Notes under the pieces: model-generated
Database searches by the model: none
What the model was told of the DNA's origin: nothing
Seen by the model: the letters and a program-made list of their open reading frames with translations, nothing else
Shown: one piece after another, positions 1 through 8,301 of the stretch
Position numbering within the stretch: the stretch's first letter is position 1
Layout: the number at the start of each line of letters is the position of its first letter
DNA from: Campylobacterales bacterium
GTDB taxonomy: Bacteria > Campylobacterota > Campylobacteria > Campylobacterales > Sulfurovaceae
Direction of reading: 5' to 3'
Assembly (NCBI GenBank): GCA_014763885.1
Contig: JACXUO010000003.1
Location: 62,001 to 126,000 of the forward strand
Length of the DNA stretch: 64,000 bases
Program-made: the position numbers and the translations under genes

Positions 1-2
1 CA

Positions 3-404
3 CTCGGGGAATCCATCGACAGGGAGAAGATCAGCCGTTGCCAGCTTCTCTGCAGGCAGGAGGAGTCTCCTACCCGTCAGCTGATCACCGATTTTTTCAC
101 TAAGCATGGGCTGATGTATCATCATTTTGACTCGCTAATGGAGGTTGACAATACAACCTCCGCCATACAGAGTATCAAGTGGTCAAAACCCAATAGGGAA
201 AACCCAACAGTAACCATTGTGTCAAAACTCGCGATCGTCGATGAACTGGAGAGGAAAGAACTCTATCTCTACCGCATCAATGGGGCTCCACTCACCAGAA
301 AACTCTATATCATTTATGACAGAAGGAGAGGAAATAGCGGCAAGATCAAAGAGGTCATCGCATACCTTAAAGCATGGCACGCCTCTACTGAACACTCCAG
401 CTAG
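3..404 (+). CDS. LysR-family transcriptional regulator, C-terminal fragment
   Basis: The reading frame is open from the left edge, so the start and the N-terminal HTH lie outside the window. The visible 133 residues fit the end of a LysR effector-binding domain: an EES-TR segment, then a 'ME..N...I' helix, a 'VDELERKELYLYRINGAPLTRKL' -type strand pair described here only by position (about residues 76-99 of the fragment), and an 'IYDRRRGNSG' segment before the last helix. Its target is unknown. It converges on the FAH-family gene with a 20-base overlap of 3' ends, so the two are not co-transcribed. Family call is good; the effector cannot be named. Confidence 0.75.
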   Translation, partial: LGESIDREKISRCQLLCRQEESPTRQLITDFFTKHGLMYHHFDSLMEVDNTTSAIQSIKWSKPNRENPTVTIVSKLAIVDELERKELYLYRINGAPLTRKLYIIYDRRRGNSGKIKEVIAYLKAWHASTEHSS

Positions 405-993
405 ACTCCACAAGAAGTCTCTCCCCTTCATAGACTCTTCCTGTAAACTTATCCCCTCTTTTATAGGTACTCACCCCCTTGGGTGTCCCTGACATGACAA
501 TATCCCCATCCTCAAAGGACATAAAATGCTCTATCTCAGCAAGCATCTCCAGAGGCTTGTAGATCATCAATGCATAATCGGCAAACTGCACAAGCCGGCC
601 ATTGATCAAAAGCTCCATCCGAAGCGCTTTGAGATCTCCGCTGAAGGGTACAAACTTTCCCAATACCGCCGAACCGTCAAACGCTTTTGCCCTCTCCCAG
701 GGCAAGCCCTTTTCTTTCATCCTGTTCTGTATCCCTGCCTTGGTCAGGTCAAGCCCGAAGCCGACACCGGCGATCTCTCCGTTTTGGATCAGGAAACAGA
801 TCTCTCCCTCAAAGCGCGTATCTTCACTGATAAACCGCAGGGTATCGGTGATCGCAGAGTTGGGCTTGTTGAAAACCACCATACTCTCGGGGGTCTCATT
901 GCCCAGCTCTTCAATATGCTCGACATAGTTTCTTCCGATACAGACGACCTTGGACGGTGTCACCTGCATAGTATCGAAAATGATCTGTTTCAT
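385..993 (-). CDS. Fumarylacetoacetate hydrolase (FAH) family protein
   Basis: A 202-residue FAH-fold protein. It opens with a 'VVCIGRNYVEHIEELGN' segment typical of the family, followed by acidic metal-ligand positions in 'RFEGEICFLI' and by the 'GDIVMSGTPKGV' signature near residue 165. Members hydrolyse or isomerise C-C bonds in 2-oxo-diacids, or decarboxylate oxaloacetate/acylpyruvates, with a divalent metal. At about 200 residues it is the short single-domain type. The ATG at 993 has no strong Shine-Dalgarno sequence. The gene stands alone, convergent with the LysR fragment, so neighbours do not reveal the substrate. Acylpyruvase or oxaloacetate-decarboxylase-like activity is a guess from family size only. 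Confidence 0.8.
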   Translation of the reverse strand: MKQIIFDTMQVTPSKVVCIGRNYVEHIEELGNETPESMVVFNKPNSAITDTLRFISEDTRFEGEICFLIQNGEIAGVGFGLDLTKAGIQNRMKEKGLPWERAKAFDGSAVLGKFVPFSGDLKALRMELLINGRLVQFADYALMIYKPLEMLAEIEHFMSFEDGDIVMSGTPKGVSTYKRGDKFTGRVYEGERLLVESSWSVQ

Positions 994-1191
994 TTTTAAC
1001 TCACTTATCTGTTTTTATTCTCCTTCCTGCTCAGAAGACAATAGAGAGATATTGTATCAGATCCTCTTTGAAGTATATCCATTGCATAGGGAACAATCCG
1101 GAATACCGAAACATATAATGGCCAAAAATAATAAATATAACTATTTTTTGACCAACTATGGAAAACTAACAAATAATTAACAAAGTGGTTT

Positions 1192-1197
1192 TATAAT
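1192..1197 (+). promoter_or_regulatory. Probable -10 element for the bd/heme-c operon
   Basis: A perfect TATAAT lies 30 bases before the ATG of the first cytochrome gene, in an AT-rich gap (994-1226) that holds no gene. No good -35 is visible at normal spacing, which is common for epsilonproteobacterial sigma-70 promoters. The +1 site is not known. Confidence 0.4.
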
Positions 1198-1226
1198 GGG
1201 TGGTCATTTTAATAAAAGGAGACTAC

Positions 1227-2564
1227 ATGGACATAATAGGACAATTTCCGTTGTTTTATTTTCCGGAGTATGGAAGTGCGTGGATGATGGGTATCACTGG
1301 TACCATTCACATCCTGGCATCACATACCTCCGTTGGTGCTGCAATGCTTTTTGCATTTTTGGCCTACAAAGCATACAAGGAGAACAGAACGGATCTCTAC
1401 CCGTATATGAAAAAATACGGTATGTTCCTGCTGATATTTTCCTATGTCATAGGGTCTATCACGGGTCCGGGTATCTGGTATACCGCAACGGCTGCAAGCC
1501 CCAGGGGGATCAGTGCACTGATACACAACTTTGTCTGGGTATGGGCAACGGAGTGGGTCTTCTTTGTCTATGAGGTAATCGGTGTTTTTGCACTCGTCTA
1601 CTTCATTGACAAAATCGATAAAAAAACCCACCTGAAACTCACCTTTACCTTTGCACTTGCATCAGTAGGTACGCTTGCACTGATTATCGGTATTATCAGC
1701 TTTATGATGTGGCCGGGAACAGAAGGCTATTATGCGACAGGAAGTGCCAGTGATGCATTCTTCGGGGTAAATACTTTCCCTCATATGTTCCTTCGTATCG
1801 GATTTATGATCATGATGTCAGGCGTTATCGGCCTTGTGATCTCCAGTGCGATGAAAAAAGAGAATGAGGCACTCTCCAATGAACTCAGTAGAAAAATGGG
1901 CTTTGTGAGTTTGATCGGCGGATTTGTCACTATGTTCTTCTTTATGTGGTATATGGGAACACTTCCTGAGAATGCACATGCTGTATTTAATGTCACCAAA
2001 GAGTCCATTATTCAAAACAGAATCATCCTCGCGATTGTTTTTTCTCTTTACTTCATTCTTGCAATCGTAAGACCAAAAACAATCAATACGGTACTTGCAT
2101 CATCGATGATCGTTGTGATCCTGCTTGCAGGGCTGTGGCCAGGAGAGAAGCTGAGAGAATCTATGAGAAAACCGTATGTTGCGGGGCAATATATCTACTC
2201 CAACCAGATCATAAGCCGTGATGTACCGGGTAAAGGGATCAAGAGTGAGCTTCCGATCATTGCTGAGAAAGGTCTGCTTCAGGTCAACCCTTTTGTTCCT
2301 GAAAACCTCAAAGTGATCACTGCAAGCAATAAACTTGAAGCGGGGAAACTTCTGGCTAGAATGTCCTGTTCGAACTGCCACTCTTTGGAGACAACAGGGA
2401 AGTTTAGACCTTTGAAAGACAGATTAGCAGGAATGGACAAAAACGGTATCAAAAGTATTCTGTATGCCATAGGGGCAGGTGGTATGAATTACATGCCAGC
2501 ACTAAAACTGCCTGAACATGAATATGATGCACTTGCAGAATATCTTGCATCACAAAAATATTAA
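1227..2564 (+). CDS. Cytochrome bd-superfamily subunit I with C-terminal heme c (CXXCH) site
   Basis: A 445-residue membrane protein with about eight helices and a soluble C-terminal domain. It resembles CydA: candidate heme-ligand histidines H28/H33 in helix 1 ('TIHILASH'), a paired-glutamate helix ('TEWVFFVYEV') like the E99/E107 helix of E. coli CydA, and a later 'FPHMFLRIGF' histidine like the heme b558 ligand. I see no quinol-binding Q-loop. Instead the C-terminus carries CSNCH at residues 381-385, a covalent heme c site, followed by an 'MNYMP' segment. This fits the non-quinol bd families defined by phylogenomics (OR-C type). The ATG at 1227 was preferred to an upstream GTG at 1200 because AAAGGAG precedes it. 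The second subunit gene follows after 9 bases. Electron donor and substrate (oxygen or other) are inference. Confidence 0.75.
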   Translation: MDIIGQFPLFYFPEYGSAWMMGITGTIHILASHTSVGAAMLFAFLAYKAYKENRTDLYPYMKKYGMFLLIFSYVIGSITGPGIWYTATAASPRGISALIHNFVWVWATEWVFFVYEVIGVFALVYFIDKIDKKTHLKLTFTFALASVGTLALIIGIISFMMWPGTEGYYATGSASDAFFGVNTFPHMFLRIGFMIMMSGVIGLVISSAMKKENEALSNELSRKMGFVSLIGGFVTMFFFMWYMGTLPENAHAVFNVTKESIIQNRIILAIVFSLYFILAIVRPKTINTVLASSMIVVILLAGLWPGEKLRESMRKPYVAGQYIYSNQIISRDVPGKGIKSELPIIAEKGLLQVNPFVPENLKVITASNKLEAGKLLARMSCSNCHSLETTGKFRPLKDRLAGMDKNGIKSILYAIGAGGMNYMPALKLPEHEYDALAEYLASQKY

Positions 2565-2573
2565 GGAGGATTT

Positions 2574-3767
2574 ATGGACGCATCTGTATTATTGGCTTTA
2601 AGAGACCCCGCAGGGATACCTTTCTATCCTGTGGTCTTTCAGGCATTGTATATTTTGACCTGGGCGCTTCATGCTGCCTTTGTCTTGCTGGCTTTGGGCT
2701 CTATGGGGCTCTCGCTCTATGGAACATTGAAACAAAAACATGATCAGAACTGGAAAACTTTGACACCGCATCTTATCCAGACAGGTAAGATCAGTGTCTC
2801 TTTGCTGATCGTTCTGGGGGTTGCTCCGCTTCTCTTTACCCAGGTGATCTATGATCCGAACTGGTATACCACCAATACTCTCTCGGGTATGTGGGTATTT
2901 ATCTTTATCTATGTGTTGATCGTCGGGTACATGATGTACTACTGGTACTTCTATGCAAATAAAGCGAAAGCCGGCGGGGGCAAACTGATCGGTATCATCT
3001 CTTTTGCTGTTTTGGTCTTTGCCGGTATTTTGATGCATAACTTTGCCGTGACCTCCATCATGCCTAATGAGTGGATGAACATGTATGCACCAAATGGAGT
3101 GGTAGACAATAGCGGATGGACCTTTAATGTCGACATCATCAGACTCGTGTTTATGGTGAGCCTGACAGTTCCTGTCGTGGGGATCTTCCTGCAAAACTAT
3201 AGCAGGTTTATCAGCACAAGGGAAGATTCAACCAAAGAGCTTGTCGACTATACCGCATCACTCGGTACAAAACTCGGAACGATCGGACTGCTGATCAGTG
3301 CCGTAGCATTTGTCGTCTGGATGATGCGGGTAGGATACCTGATGCATCCTGTCATCATCGCTACGATCGTGGGTGTACTTGTGTTACTTTTCATGGTAAT
3401 GACCAATAAGAACAGCTATGTGACGACAGGGGTATTGGTAGTCGTTGCACTATTGATCTCCGGTGTCAGGGAACTGATCAGGTTTGATCTCATGGCAGAA
3501 CTGGGATACAGTATCTATGACTATCCGGTTAATCTTGAGATACCGTCAATTACGATGTTCCTCTTGACATTCCTGATCCTGGGTGGTGTAGGTGTAGCCT
3601 ACCTGCTTACCATGTCATGGAAAGTAGGAAAAACCAAAGGGGTTTTTGACGGTTCGCAGGACAAAGCGGTCAACAAACTGGGTAACTATACCTTGGCGAT
3701 TATGGGGCTGTGGATGGCTACTTTTTTCGGTTGGGGAATGACAATACTGTTCAAAAATATACTGTAA
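2574..3767 (+). CDS. Second membrane subunit, apparent degenerate paralogue of the bd-like subunit I
   Basis: A 397-residue protein of about ten helices with an AAGGAGG ribosome site. By eye it aligns with the preceding gene rather than with CydB: 'LHAAFVLLALGSMG' against 'IHILASHTSVGAAM', 'DPNWYTTNTLSG' against 'GPGIWYTATAASP', and 'WTFNVDIIRLVFMV' against 'VNTFPHMFLRIGFM'. The paired glutamates and the later histidine of subunit I are missing here, so it probably binds fewer hemes or none. It has no CXXCH. Heterodimers of two CydA paralogues are known in the superfamily (archaeal CydAA'). A perfect hairpin follows its stop codon. The paralogy claim rests on visual alignment only. Confidence 0.65.
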   Translation: MDASVLLALRDPAGIPFYPVVFQALYILTWALHAAFVLLALGSMGLSLYGTLKQKHDQNWKTLTPHLIQTGKISVSLLIVLGVAPLLFTQVIYDPNWYTTNTLSGMWVFIFIYVLIVGYMMYYWYFYANKAKAGGGKLIGIISFAVLVFAGILMHNFAVTSIMPNEWMNMYAPNGVVDNSGWTFNVDIIRLVFMVSLTVPVVGIFLQNYSRFISTREDSTKELVDYTASLGTKLGTIGLLISAVAFVVWMMRVGYLMHPVIIATIVGVLVLLFMVMTNKNSYVTTGVLVVVALLISGVRELIRFDLMAELGYSIYDYPVNLEIPSITMFLLTFLILGGVGVAYLLTMSWKVGKTKGVFDGSQDKAVNKLGNYTLAIMGLWMATFFGWGMTILFKNIL

Positions 3768-3773
3768 GGTATT

Positions 3774-3807
3774 GAAGAGCCAAAGAGAATCATCTCTTTG
3801 GCTCTTC
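3774..3807 (+). terminator. Perfect 15-bp hairpin after the bd-like operon
   Basis: GAAGAGCCAAAGAGA and its exact complement flank an ATCA loop. There is no T-tract directly after the stem on the + strand, but its position between the bd-like operon and the response regulator fits an operon end. An mRNA 3'-stabilising structure is the alternative. Confidence 0.6.
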
Positions 3808-3850
3808 TCTCAGAATAGGTCCATTGTTTTTTGAGGGGGAAAAACCAAAT

Positions 3851-4531
3851 ATGAATGGTACAAAAATACTTTTTCTGGAAGATAATATACTCTACCAGGA
3901 GAGCATCAAGGATTTTTTGGAAGAGGAAGACTTTATCGTCGAGACCTGCAATGATGGACAGGAGTTTCTAAACAAGATATTTGAGGATATTTATGATCTC
4001 TACCTAATAGATATCAACGTCCCTCAGATCAACGGTTTTGAACTGATGAAGATACTCAGAGACTATAACGACAGTACGATGAAACTTGTCTTGTCTTCAT
4101 TCTCCGACAGCCTCATCCAATCCTTTAAAAACGGATGTGATGATTTTCTCAATAAAACCTCCGACATCGACGAACTGCTGCTGCGTATCAAAAGACTTCT
4201 GAAGCGAGCCTATCGCACCTATCAGGAATCGATAGAGATCACAGACCATGTCAACTATGACCTCTTGCATAAACAACTCTATATCAATCAACAGAAAATT
4301 GAACTCGATATCCGTTCTTTATTGATCCTGGACTATCTGATAAAAAACAGAGAGAAATTCGTATCAAGTATTGAACTTGAGAACAGCATCTATCCCTGCA
4401 ACAGTAAAGCCAACTCCAATGTGATACGCTATTATATCTGGAACCTCAGGAATGTATTGGGCAAAGAGATGATCGAATCCAAAAAAAATTTTGGCTATCG
4501 GCTCACCTCTGTGAATCTTTCTGCATCCTAG
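3851..4531 (+). CDS. OmpR/PhoB-type response regulator, orphan
   Basis: 226 residues from the ATG at 3851, which follows GAGGGGGA; an earlier in-frame start at 3824 lacks such a site. The receiver domain shows the acidic pocket ('LFLEDN'), the phospho-acceptor aspartate in 'LYLIDINVP', and the lysine near 'DFLNK'. A winged-helix C-terminal domain follows ('YYIWNLRNVLG...NFGYRL'). No histidine kinase lies beside it. The kinase may sit elsewhere, or the regulator may be an orphan as often in Campylobacterota. Its place just after the bd-like operon is suggestive, but a hairpin separates them, so a regulatory link is speculation. Confidence 0.85.
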   Translation: MNGTKILFLEDNILYQESIKDFLEEEDFIVETCNDGQEFLNKIFEDIYDLYLIDINVPQINGFELMKILRDYNDSTMKLVLSSFSDSLIQSFKNGCDDFLNKTSDIDELLLRIKRLLKRAYRTYQESIEITDHVNYDLLHKQLYINQQKIELDIRSLLILDYLIKNREKFVSSIELENSIYPCNSKANSNVIRYYIWNLRNVLGKEMIESKKNFGYRLTSVNLSAS

Positions 4532-4665
4532 TATCAAGGCAACTTTTCGCAACGATTCAAGTCATCTGCCAATGTTTACGCCCTTAAAGCACGTTTTTAC
4601 GCATAGCTTTAATCTCATTATAGTAAAATTCGCCCACTAATTTCCAATAAACGAGTTTTCCACGA

Positions 4666-5058
4666 ATGATTTATTTTGACAAAGTGAAAAATGATAATAA
4701 GATCAAACACTACAGGTTGGATCTTGACTATCATGAGTATGACCTCATGCTCAATATGTTAAACGAATTAAAGTTGCAGAAAAGCGACTTTGAATACGAG
4801 GGAAGATTTGAAGACAGGAAACCTGTAGCACAAAAGCTTATTAAGAAAGTGCAAAATATCAAACAGATTGAGCACGGCAAGAAGCAGACAGCGACACGAC
4901 AGGCAAACAGATCCAAGATCATAGAGAGCAAAAAGAAGATCAACAACGCGATCAATCTGCTCAGACTGGAGTGCAGAGAGATCACAGCCTACAATGTCGC
5001 GCAGACTGCCGGTATCAGCTATAATACGGCGAAGAAGTACCTGCCGGATATAATTTAA
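4666..5058 (+). CDS. Hypothetical protein with C-terminal helix-turn-helix
   Basis: 130 residues, strongly basic, not a family I can name. The N-terminal part ('FDKVKNDNKIKHYRLDLDYHEYDLML') looks globular. The middle is lysine/arginine-rich and helical. The end, 'REITAYNVAQTAGISYNTAKKYL', has the spacing of a helix-turn-helix recognition motif as found in replication or resolvase-like proteins. A DNA-binding role is therefore likely. It is monocistronic and converges on the symporter gene, with stops overlapping by four bases. Confidence 0.6.
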   Translation: MIYFDKVKNDNKIKHYRLDLDYHEYDLMLNMLNELKLQKSDFEYEGRFEDRKPVAQKLIKKVQNIKQIEHGKKQTATRQANRSKIIESKKKINNAINLLRLECREITAYNVAQTAGISYNTAKKYLPDII

Positions 5059-6578
5059 ATCGTTTTCTCTTTTCTGCTCATCATCACCCCAAATGCAACC
5101 AGTGTCCCGAGTAGCAGCTGCCAGGCAAACCCTACTTTCCAGCCGATCATCTCGCTCAATGTATCTCCCATGATATAGGGCTGCAGAAGCAGTACGGTTG
5201 CAAATCCGAGGATAAATGCAAGAGGCACGGTCGCGGCACTCCCCCGATTCGTGAAGATCGCCGCACCGTAAACACCCAGCAGACCGCTGTAGGCAAATGC
5301 CATCACGCCCAGTGCAAAGTTGAGCAGCGGCAGCTCTGTGCTCTGTTGCCAGTAGTAGCTGAGCATCGCCATCGCTGAGAGGGCAGCGGCAAAGAGGAGT
5401 ACCGCTACGCGCCCTGCCCGCACATAGTGCATCTCATCGCTCTTCCCCTTGGCCTTTTTCCAGGGCTTATAGATATCTTCGATCGCCACGGATGCCATCG
5501 CGCCCAGTACCGAATTGGAGCTCGAAAGTGCCGCTGCCACCGCACCTACCGTGACCAGTCCCCGCATCCCTTCGGGCATCTCGTGCAGGATGTAGTACAT
5601 GAAGATGGTGATATTCTCTCCGTTGAACTTCTGCACCACCTCGGTAGAGACCCCGGAAAGCTCAGGGTGAAGATAGAAGAGATAAAGCAGCAGCCCGATA
5701 GCCAGAAAGAGCAGCGCCACGGGGATCGTAAGGTAGATACTCATCATCAAAGAGCGCTGCGCCTCTTTGGTATTTTTGCAGCTCAGCGCCCGCTGGGTCA
5801 TATCCTGATCCAGTCCGTAAGCCGCGATATTGAGCAGGAGCCATCCGCCCATCAAAGCCCATACGCCAAATCCGCCGCTCATGCTCCAGTCAAGGAGTCT
5901 CAGCTTATCATCCGCTTCAAGCGTGGCAATGATCGTAGGCCAATCCGCATCGAGTGCCATAGAGAGATAGACCAGTACAGCAATCCCCGCACCGATATAG
6001 GTGGCTGCCTGAATGATATCCGAAAAGATCACAGATCTTACCCCACCGAAATAGACATAGGCCAAGGCCCCCAGCATCAACACGATGACGGAGAGCAGCA
6101 CATGCATCGGAGCAATATCCAGAAAGAGGATCATCGAGATCGCCAGCGCCCCGATATAGAGCCTTGCCCCGCTGGCAAAAAGCCTGCCGACAAGGAACAT
6201 CACCCCTGCCTGCTTCTTGGCAGCAGTGCCGTAGCGCTTTTCAAGCAGTTCATAGACGGTGACCGCCTGTATCATATAGAAACGCGGGATCAGGACTTTT
6301 GCCACAAACCATACCGCGACAAAAGCAGAAAGATAAAATCCGATAAAGGTCAAATCTTTGGTATAGGAGTACTCGGGGCCTCCGAGAAAGGTTGCCGCTG
6401 ACTGGGACGTGGCGAGTACGGAGACCGCCACTGCGAACATCGGGACGCTGTTCCCTCCGACGAAGTAGTCACGGGTAGACTTGACTTTCATACGGCTCAA
6501 CAGCACGGAAGTTACGGTCAATACCACGAAGTAGGCGATAAAAACCGCCCAGTCCAGCGCAGCGAAAGCGGAATTCAC
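5055..6578 (-). CDS. Sodium/solute symporter (SSS family)
   Basis: 507 residues with about 13 hydrophobic helices, the normal size for the SSS (SLC5-like) family. Family marks are 'SRDYFVGGNSVP'-like sequence after helix 1 (here 'TRDYFVGG'), 'YFGGVRSVIFSDIIQ' near residue 180, and a serine-rich 'AAALSSSNSVLGAMASVAIEDIYKP' region (residues about 350-375). It imports a small organic solute with Na+; substrate not readable. Its ATG overlaps the stop of the amidase gene (ATGA), so the two are translationally coupled, which suggests uptake of a cell-wall breakdown product such as an amino sugar or muropeptide. That substrate idea is inference. Confidence 0.85.
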   Translation of the reverse strand: MNSAFAALDWAVFIAYFVVLTVTSVLLSRMKVKSTRDYFVGGNSVPMFAVAVSVLATSQSAATFLGGPEYSYTKDLTFIGFYLSAFVAVWFVAKVLIPRFYMIQAVTVYELLEKRYGTAAKKQAGVMFLVGRLFASGARLYIGALAISMILFLDIAPMHVLLSVIVLMLGALAYVYFGGVRSVIFSDIIQAATYIGAGIAVLVYLSMALDADWPTIIATLEADDKLRLLDWSMSGGFGVWALMGGWLLLNIAAYGLDQDMTQRALSCKNTKEAQRSLMMSIYLTIPVALLFLAIGLLLYLFYLHPELSGVSTEVVQKFNGENITIFMYYILHEMPEGMRGLVTVGAVAAALSSSNSVLGAMASVAIEDIYKPWKKAKGKSDEMHYVRAGRVAVLLFAAALSAMAMLSYYWQQSTELPLLNFALGVMAFAYSGLLGVYGAAIFTNRGSAATVPLAFILGFATVLLLQPYIMGDTLSEMIGWKVGFAWQLLLGTLVAFGVMMSRKEKTI

Positions 6579-7282
6579 TTGCTGCCTTCCGGCGCTCTTT
6601 TGAGCTCCATGAACTCGACTGCTTTGCGTACCTCCCTCATAAACTTTTTGCCCGGATCATTTTTTACCGTCCTGTAGCCTTTATCCCGTTCAAGCCACAG
6701 CGGTGTCGCCTCCATCTGCGTATACTCGTGGTGTCCGATCAGGTACTCGATCGTGGGGAATTTTCCTTTAAGGTAACCGACCAGTGCGATATTGGATCGT
6801 AGCTGTGCAGGCGTCAGATCCTCGCTTTTGTTCCCTTTCCCTCCGACATTCTCTATCCCGATGCTTGAGTAGTTCAGCCCGATGACATGCCTTGCCATCC
6901 AGTTTTCAGGCATCAGCCTGTAGATCGTCCCGTCACGTGCGACAAGAAAGTGTGCCGAGACATTGAGTGCGGAGGCCTTGACGATATCTTTTCTGTCAGA
7001 GAGAAGTTTTTCGGGTCTCAGTCGGTCAAAGGATTTCTCCAGACTCATCTCCGCAGTCCAGTGAAGCACGATGATCTTCGGAGTGATCTCGATACTCTCG
7101 ACCTTTTTTCCGTAGTGCGACGCGATATAGGCTTTCGTCATCTCGATACGCGCTTTACCGAAATCTATCGGTTTGTCAATGATCTGAAGAGGTTGGATCG
7201 GAGTGGTAGTACACTTGATGCCGCTCTCTGCATAAAGAGAGAAGGTAAAAAATGCAGTCAGGGATAAGAGAAGTTTGTACAT
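6575..7282 (-). CDS. Periplasmic N-acetylmuramoyl-L-alanine amidase (Amidase_2 / AmpD-like)
   Basis: 235 residues from the ATG at 7282 (AGGA seven bases upstream; a TTG one codon earlier is less likely). A Sec signal peptide ends near 'LYAES'. Zinc ligands of the type-2 amidase fold are visible: H74 in 'IIVLHWTA', the histidines in 'IGHHEYTQ', and the aspartate of 'NDPGKKF'. 'NVSAHFLVARDGTIYRL' and 'SIGIENVGG' are further family marks. It cleaves the bond between MurNAc and L-alanine. Coupled to the downstream symporter by a four-base overlap, it may feed released fragments to that transporter. Confidence 0.85.
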   Translation of the reverse strand: MYKLLLSLTAFFTFSLYAESGIKCTTTPIQPLQIIDKPIDFGKARIEMTKAYIASHYGKKVESIEITPKIIVLHWTAEMSLEKSFDRLRPEKLLSDRKDIVKASALNVSAHFLVARDGTIYRLMPENWMARHVIGLNYSSIGIENVGGKGNKSEDLTPAQLRSNIALVGYLKGKFPTIEYLIGHHEYTQMEATPLWLERDKGYRTVKNDPGKKFMREVRKAVEFMELKRAPEGSK

Positions 7283-7307
7283 CAAAAGTCCTAAGTAAGA
7301 ATTAGGA

Positions 7308-7859
7308 CTATTCTACCCTATCTTGGGTTTGGTTTTCTTTGTCTGAGACAAGTACCCAGACGATCCCGATGATCGGAAGCGTCAGCGAGATCAGGTAGCT
7401 TGGGAGGTGCAGCAGCTCCTGCCTGTTGAGATAGAGAAATCCCAGTACCAGCAGGATATAGGCACTCATACGGTAGATGGAGAGTGCTCCTTTGGTATCC
7501 TTGAGGGTCTGAAAGAGCGAACGCCTGTTGGCTTTCATGCGCTGTTTCTCCTCTTTGATCGCTGCTGCGATATCCGCATCAGGGTCCTCTACGATATCCT
7601 CACTGTAGAGATCGTGCGGATCTTCCAGCTTGTCGATCACATCCTTGCTGTCATCAACCGTGATAATGTTGTGTTCTACCCTTTTGTTGACCATCCGGCG
7701 ATAGCTGAACATCGACCCCAGCATCACCAGGGTCGAGGAGAAAAACCCTACCTGGGTGTTATAAAGTACCTTCATATCAAAAAAGAGAATACTCCCGGCG
7801 ATCAGCAGGAGGTCCATGGCAAGAAGCAGTTTGAGGATCTTCAAACTAATACTTCTCAT
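7308..7859 (-). CDS. Membrane protein of unknown function, co-transcribed with the AtpZ-like gene
   Basis: 183 residues counted from ATG 7859, chosen because GAGGATGAAG precedes it; longer versions start inside the upstream gene and have an arginine-rich tail that looks out of frame. It has two hydrophobic helices near the N-terminus, an acidic cytoplasmic middle ('DPHDLYSEDIVEDPDADIAA'), and two helices at the end. It overlaps the AtpZ-like gene by 14 bases and is followed 25 bases later by the amidase, so all four genes through the symporter form one likely transcript. I do not recognise the family. A role in ATP synthase assembly by association with AtpZ is possible only. Confidence 0.6.
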   Translation of the reverse strand: MRSISLKILKLLLAMDLLLIAGSILFFDMKVLYNTQVGFFSSTLVMLGSMFSYRRMVNKRVEHNIITVDDSKDVIDKLEDPHDLYSEDIVEDPDADIAAAIKEEKQRMKANRRSLFQTLKDTKGALSIYRMSAYILLVLGFLYLNRQELLHLPSYLISLTLPIIGIVWVLVSDKENQTQDRVE

Positions 7860-8154
7860 CTTCATCCTCATCTTCATATCTCTTCTGTGCCGCCTTGTAG
7901 TTGTATCTCGGATCATTGGCAAGCTTGTCCAGCTCTTTTTTCTGCTTTTTGTAGGCTTTGTATACATTCAGTACCGCCGCAGCAATACCCCAGAACACCC
8001 CAAGCCAGAAGAGCCAGCCGATACCTGTCCACTCTCTCATCAGCCAGCCGATACCTACACCGAAAAGCACTGCCACGACCATTGAGATACCAAGGCTCAG
8101 TCCGTCAGCGGCATCTACGACCTTTTTAAAACGCGGTTCTTTGTTTTGTTCCAT
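7846..8154 (-). CDS. AtpZ/AtpI-like small membrane protein
   Basis: 102 residues with two transmembrane helices separated by a short loop ('GLSLGISMVVAVLFGVGIGW' and 'GWLFWLGVFWGIAAAV') and a basic, then acidic tail ending in repeated ED. This is the architecture of AtpZ/AtpI-type proteins (F0F1-ATPase subunit family), which assist ATP synthase assembly or Mg2+ uptake. No atp genes are nearby; in related genomes a lone AtpZ-like gene is common. First gene of the operon running toward the symporter. Confidence 0.7.
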   Translation of the reverse strand: MEQNKEPRFKKVVDAADGLSLGISMVVAVLFGVGIGWLMREWTGIGWLFWLGVFWGIAAAVLNVYKAYKKQKKELDKLANDPRYNYKAAQKRYEDEDEDEKY

Positions 8155-8262
8155 ACTCTGTCATTCCGTATCAATAGTTTGAACGTAGTATAGCGAAATG
8201 GTGCCTAGTTTATGATTTTTGCTCAAAAAGCCATCGTGAGATTTTAAAAGAGTAGAAGAGTA

Positions 8263-8296
8263 TTCTCTGTTACACAAGAAGCAGTGTAACAGAGAA
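8263..8296 (-). terminator. Hairpin downstream of the carbonic anhydrase gene
   Basis: A perfect 13-bp inverted repeat (TTCTCTGTTACAC and complement) with an 8-base loop begins six bases after the stop of the carbonic anhydrase gene. On the minus strand it is followed by a T-rich stretch, as expected of a rho-independent terminator. Confidence 0.65.
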
Positions 8297-8301
8297 GATC
8301 A

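Noticed and set aside
5427-6401. 324-codon ORF antisense to the symporter gene
   Set aside because: Low-complexity His/Arg/Asp-rich translation with no ribosome site; it mirrors the strongly biased codons of the sense gene.
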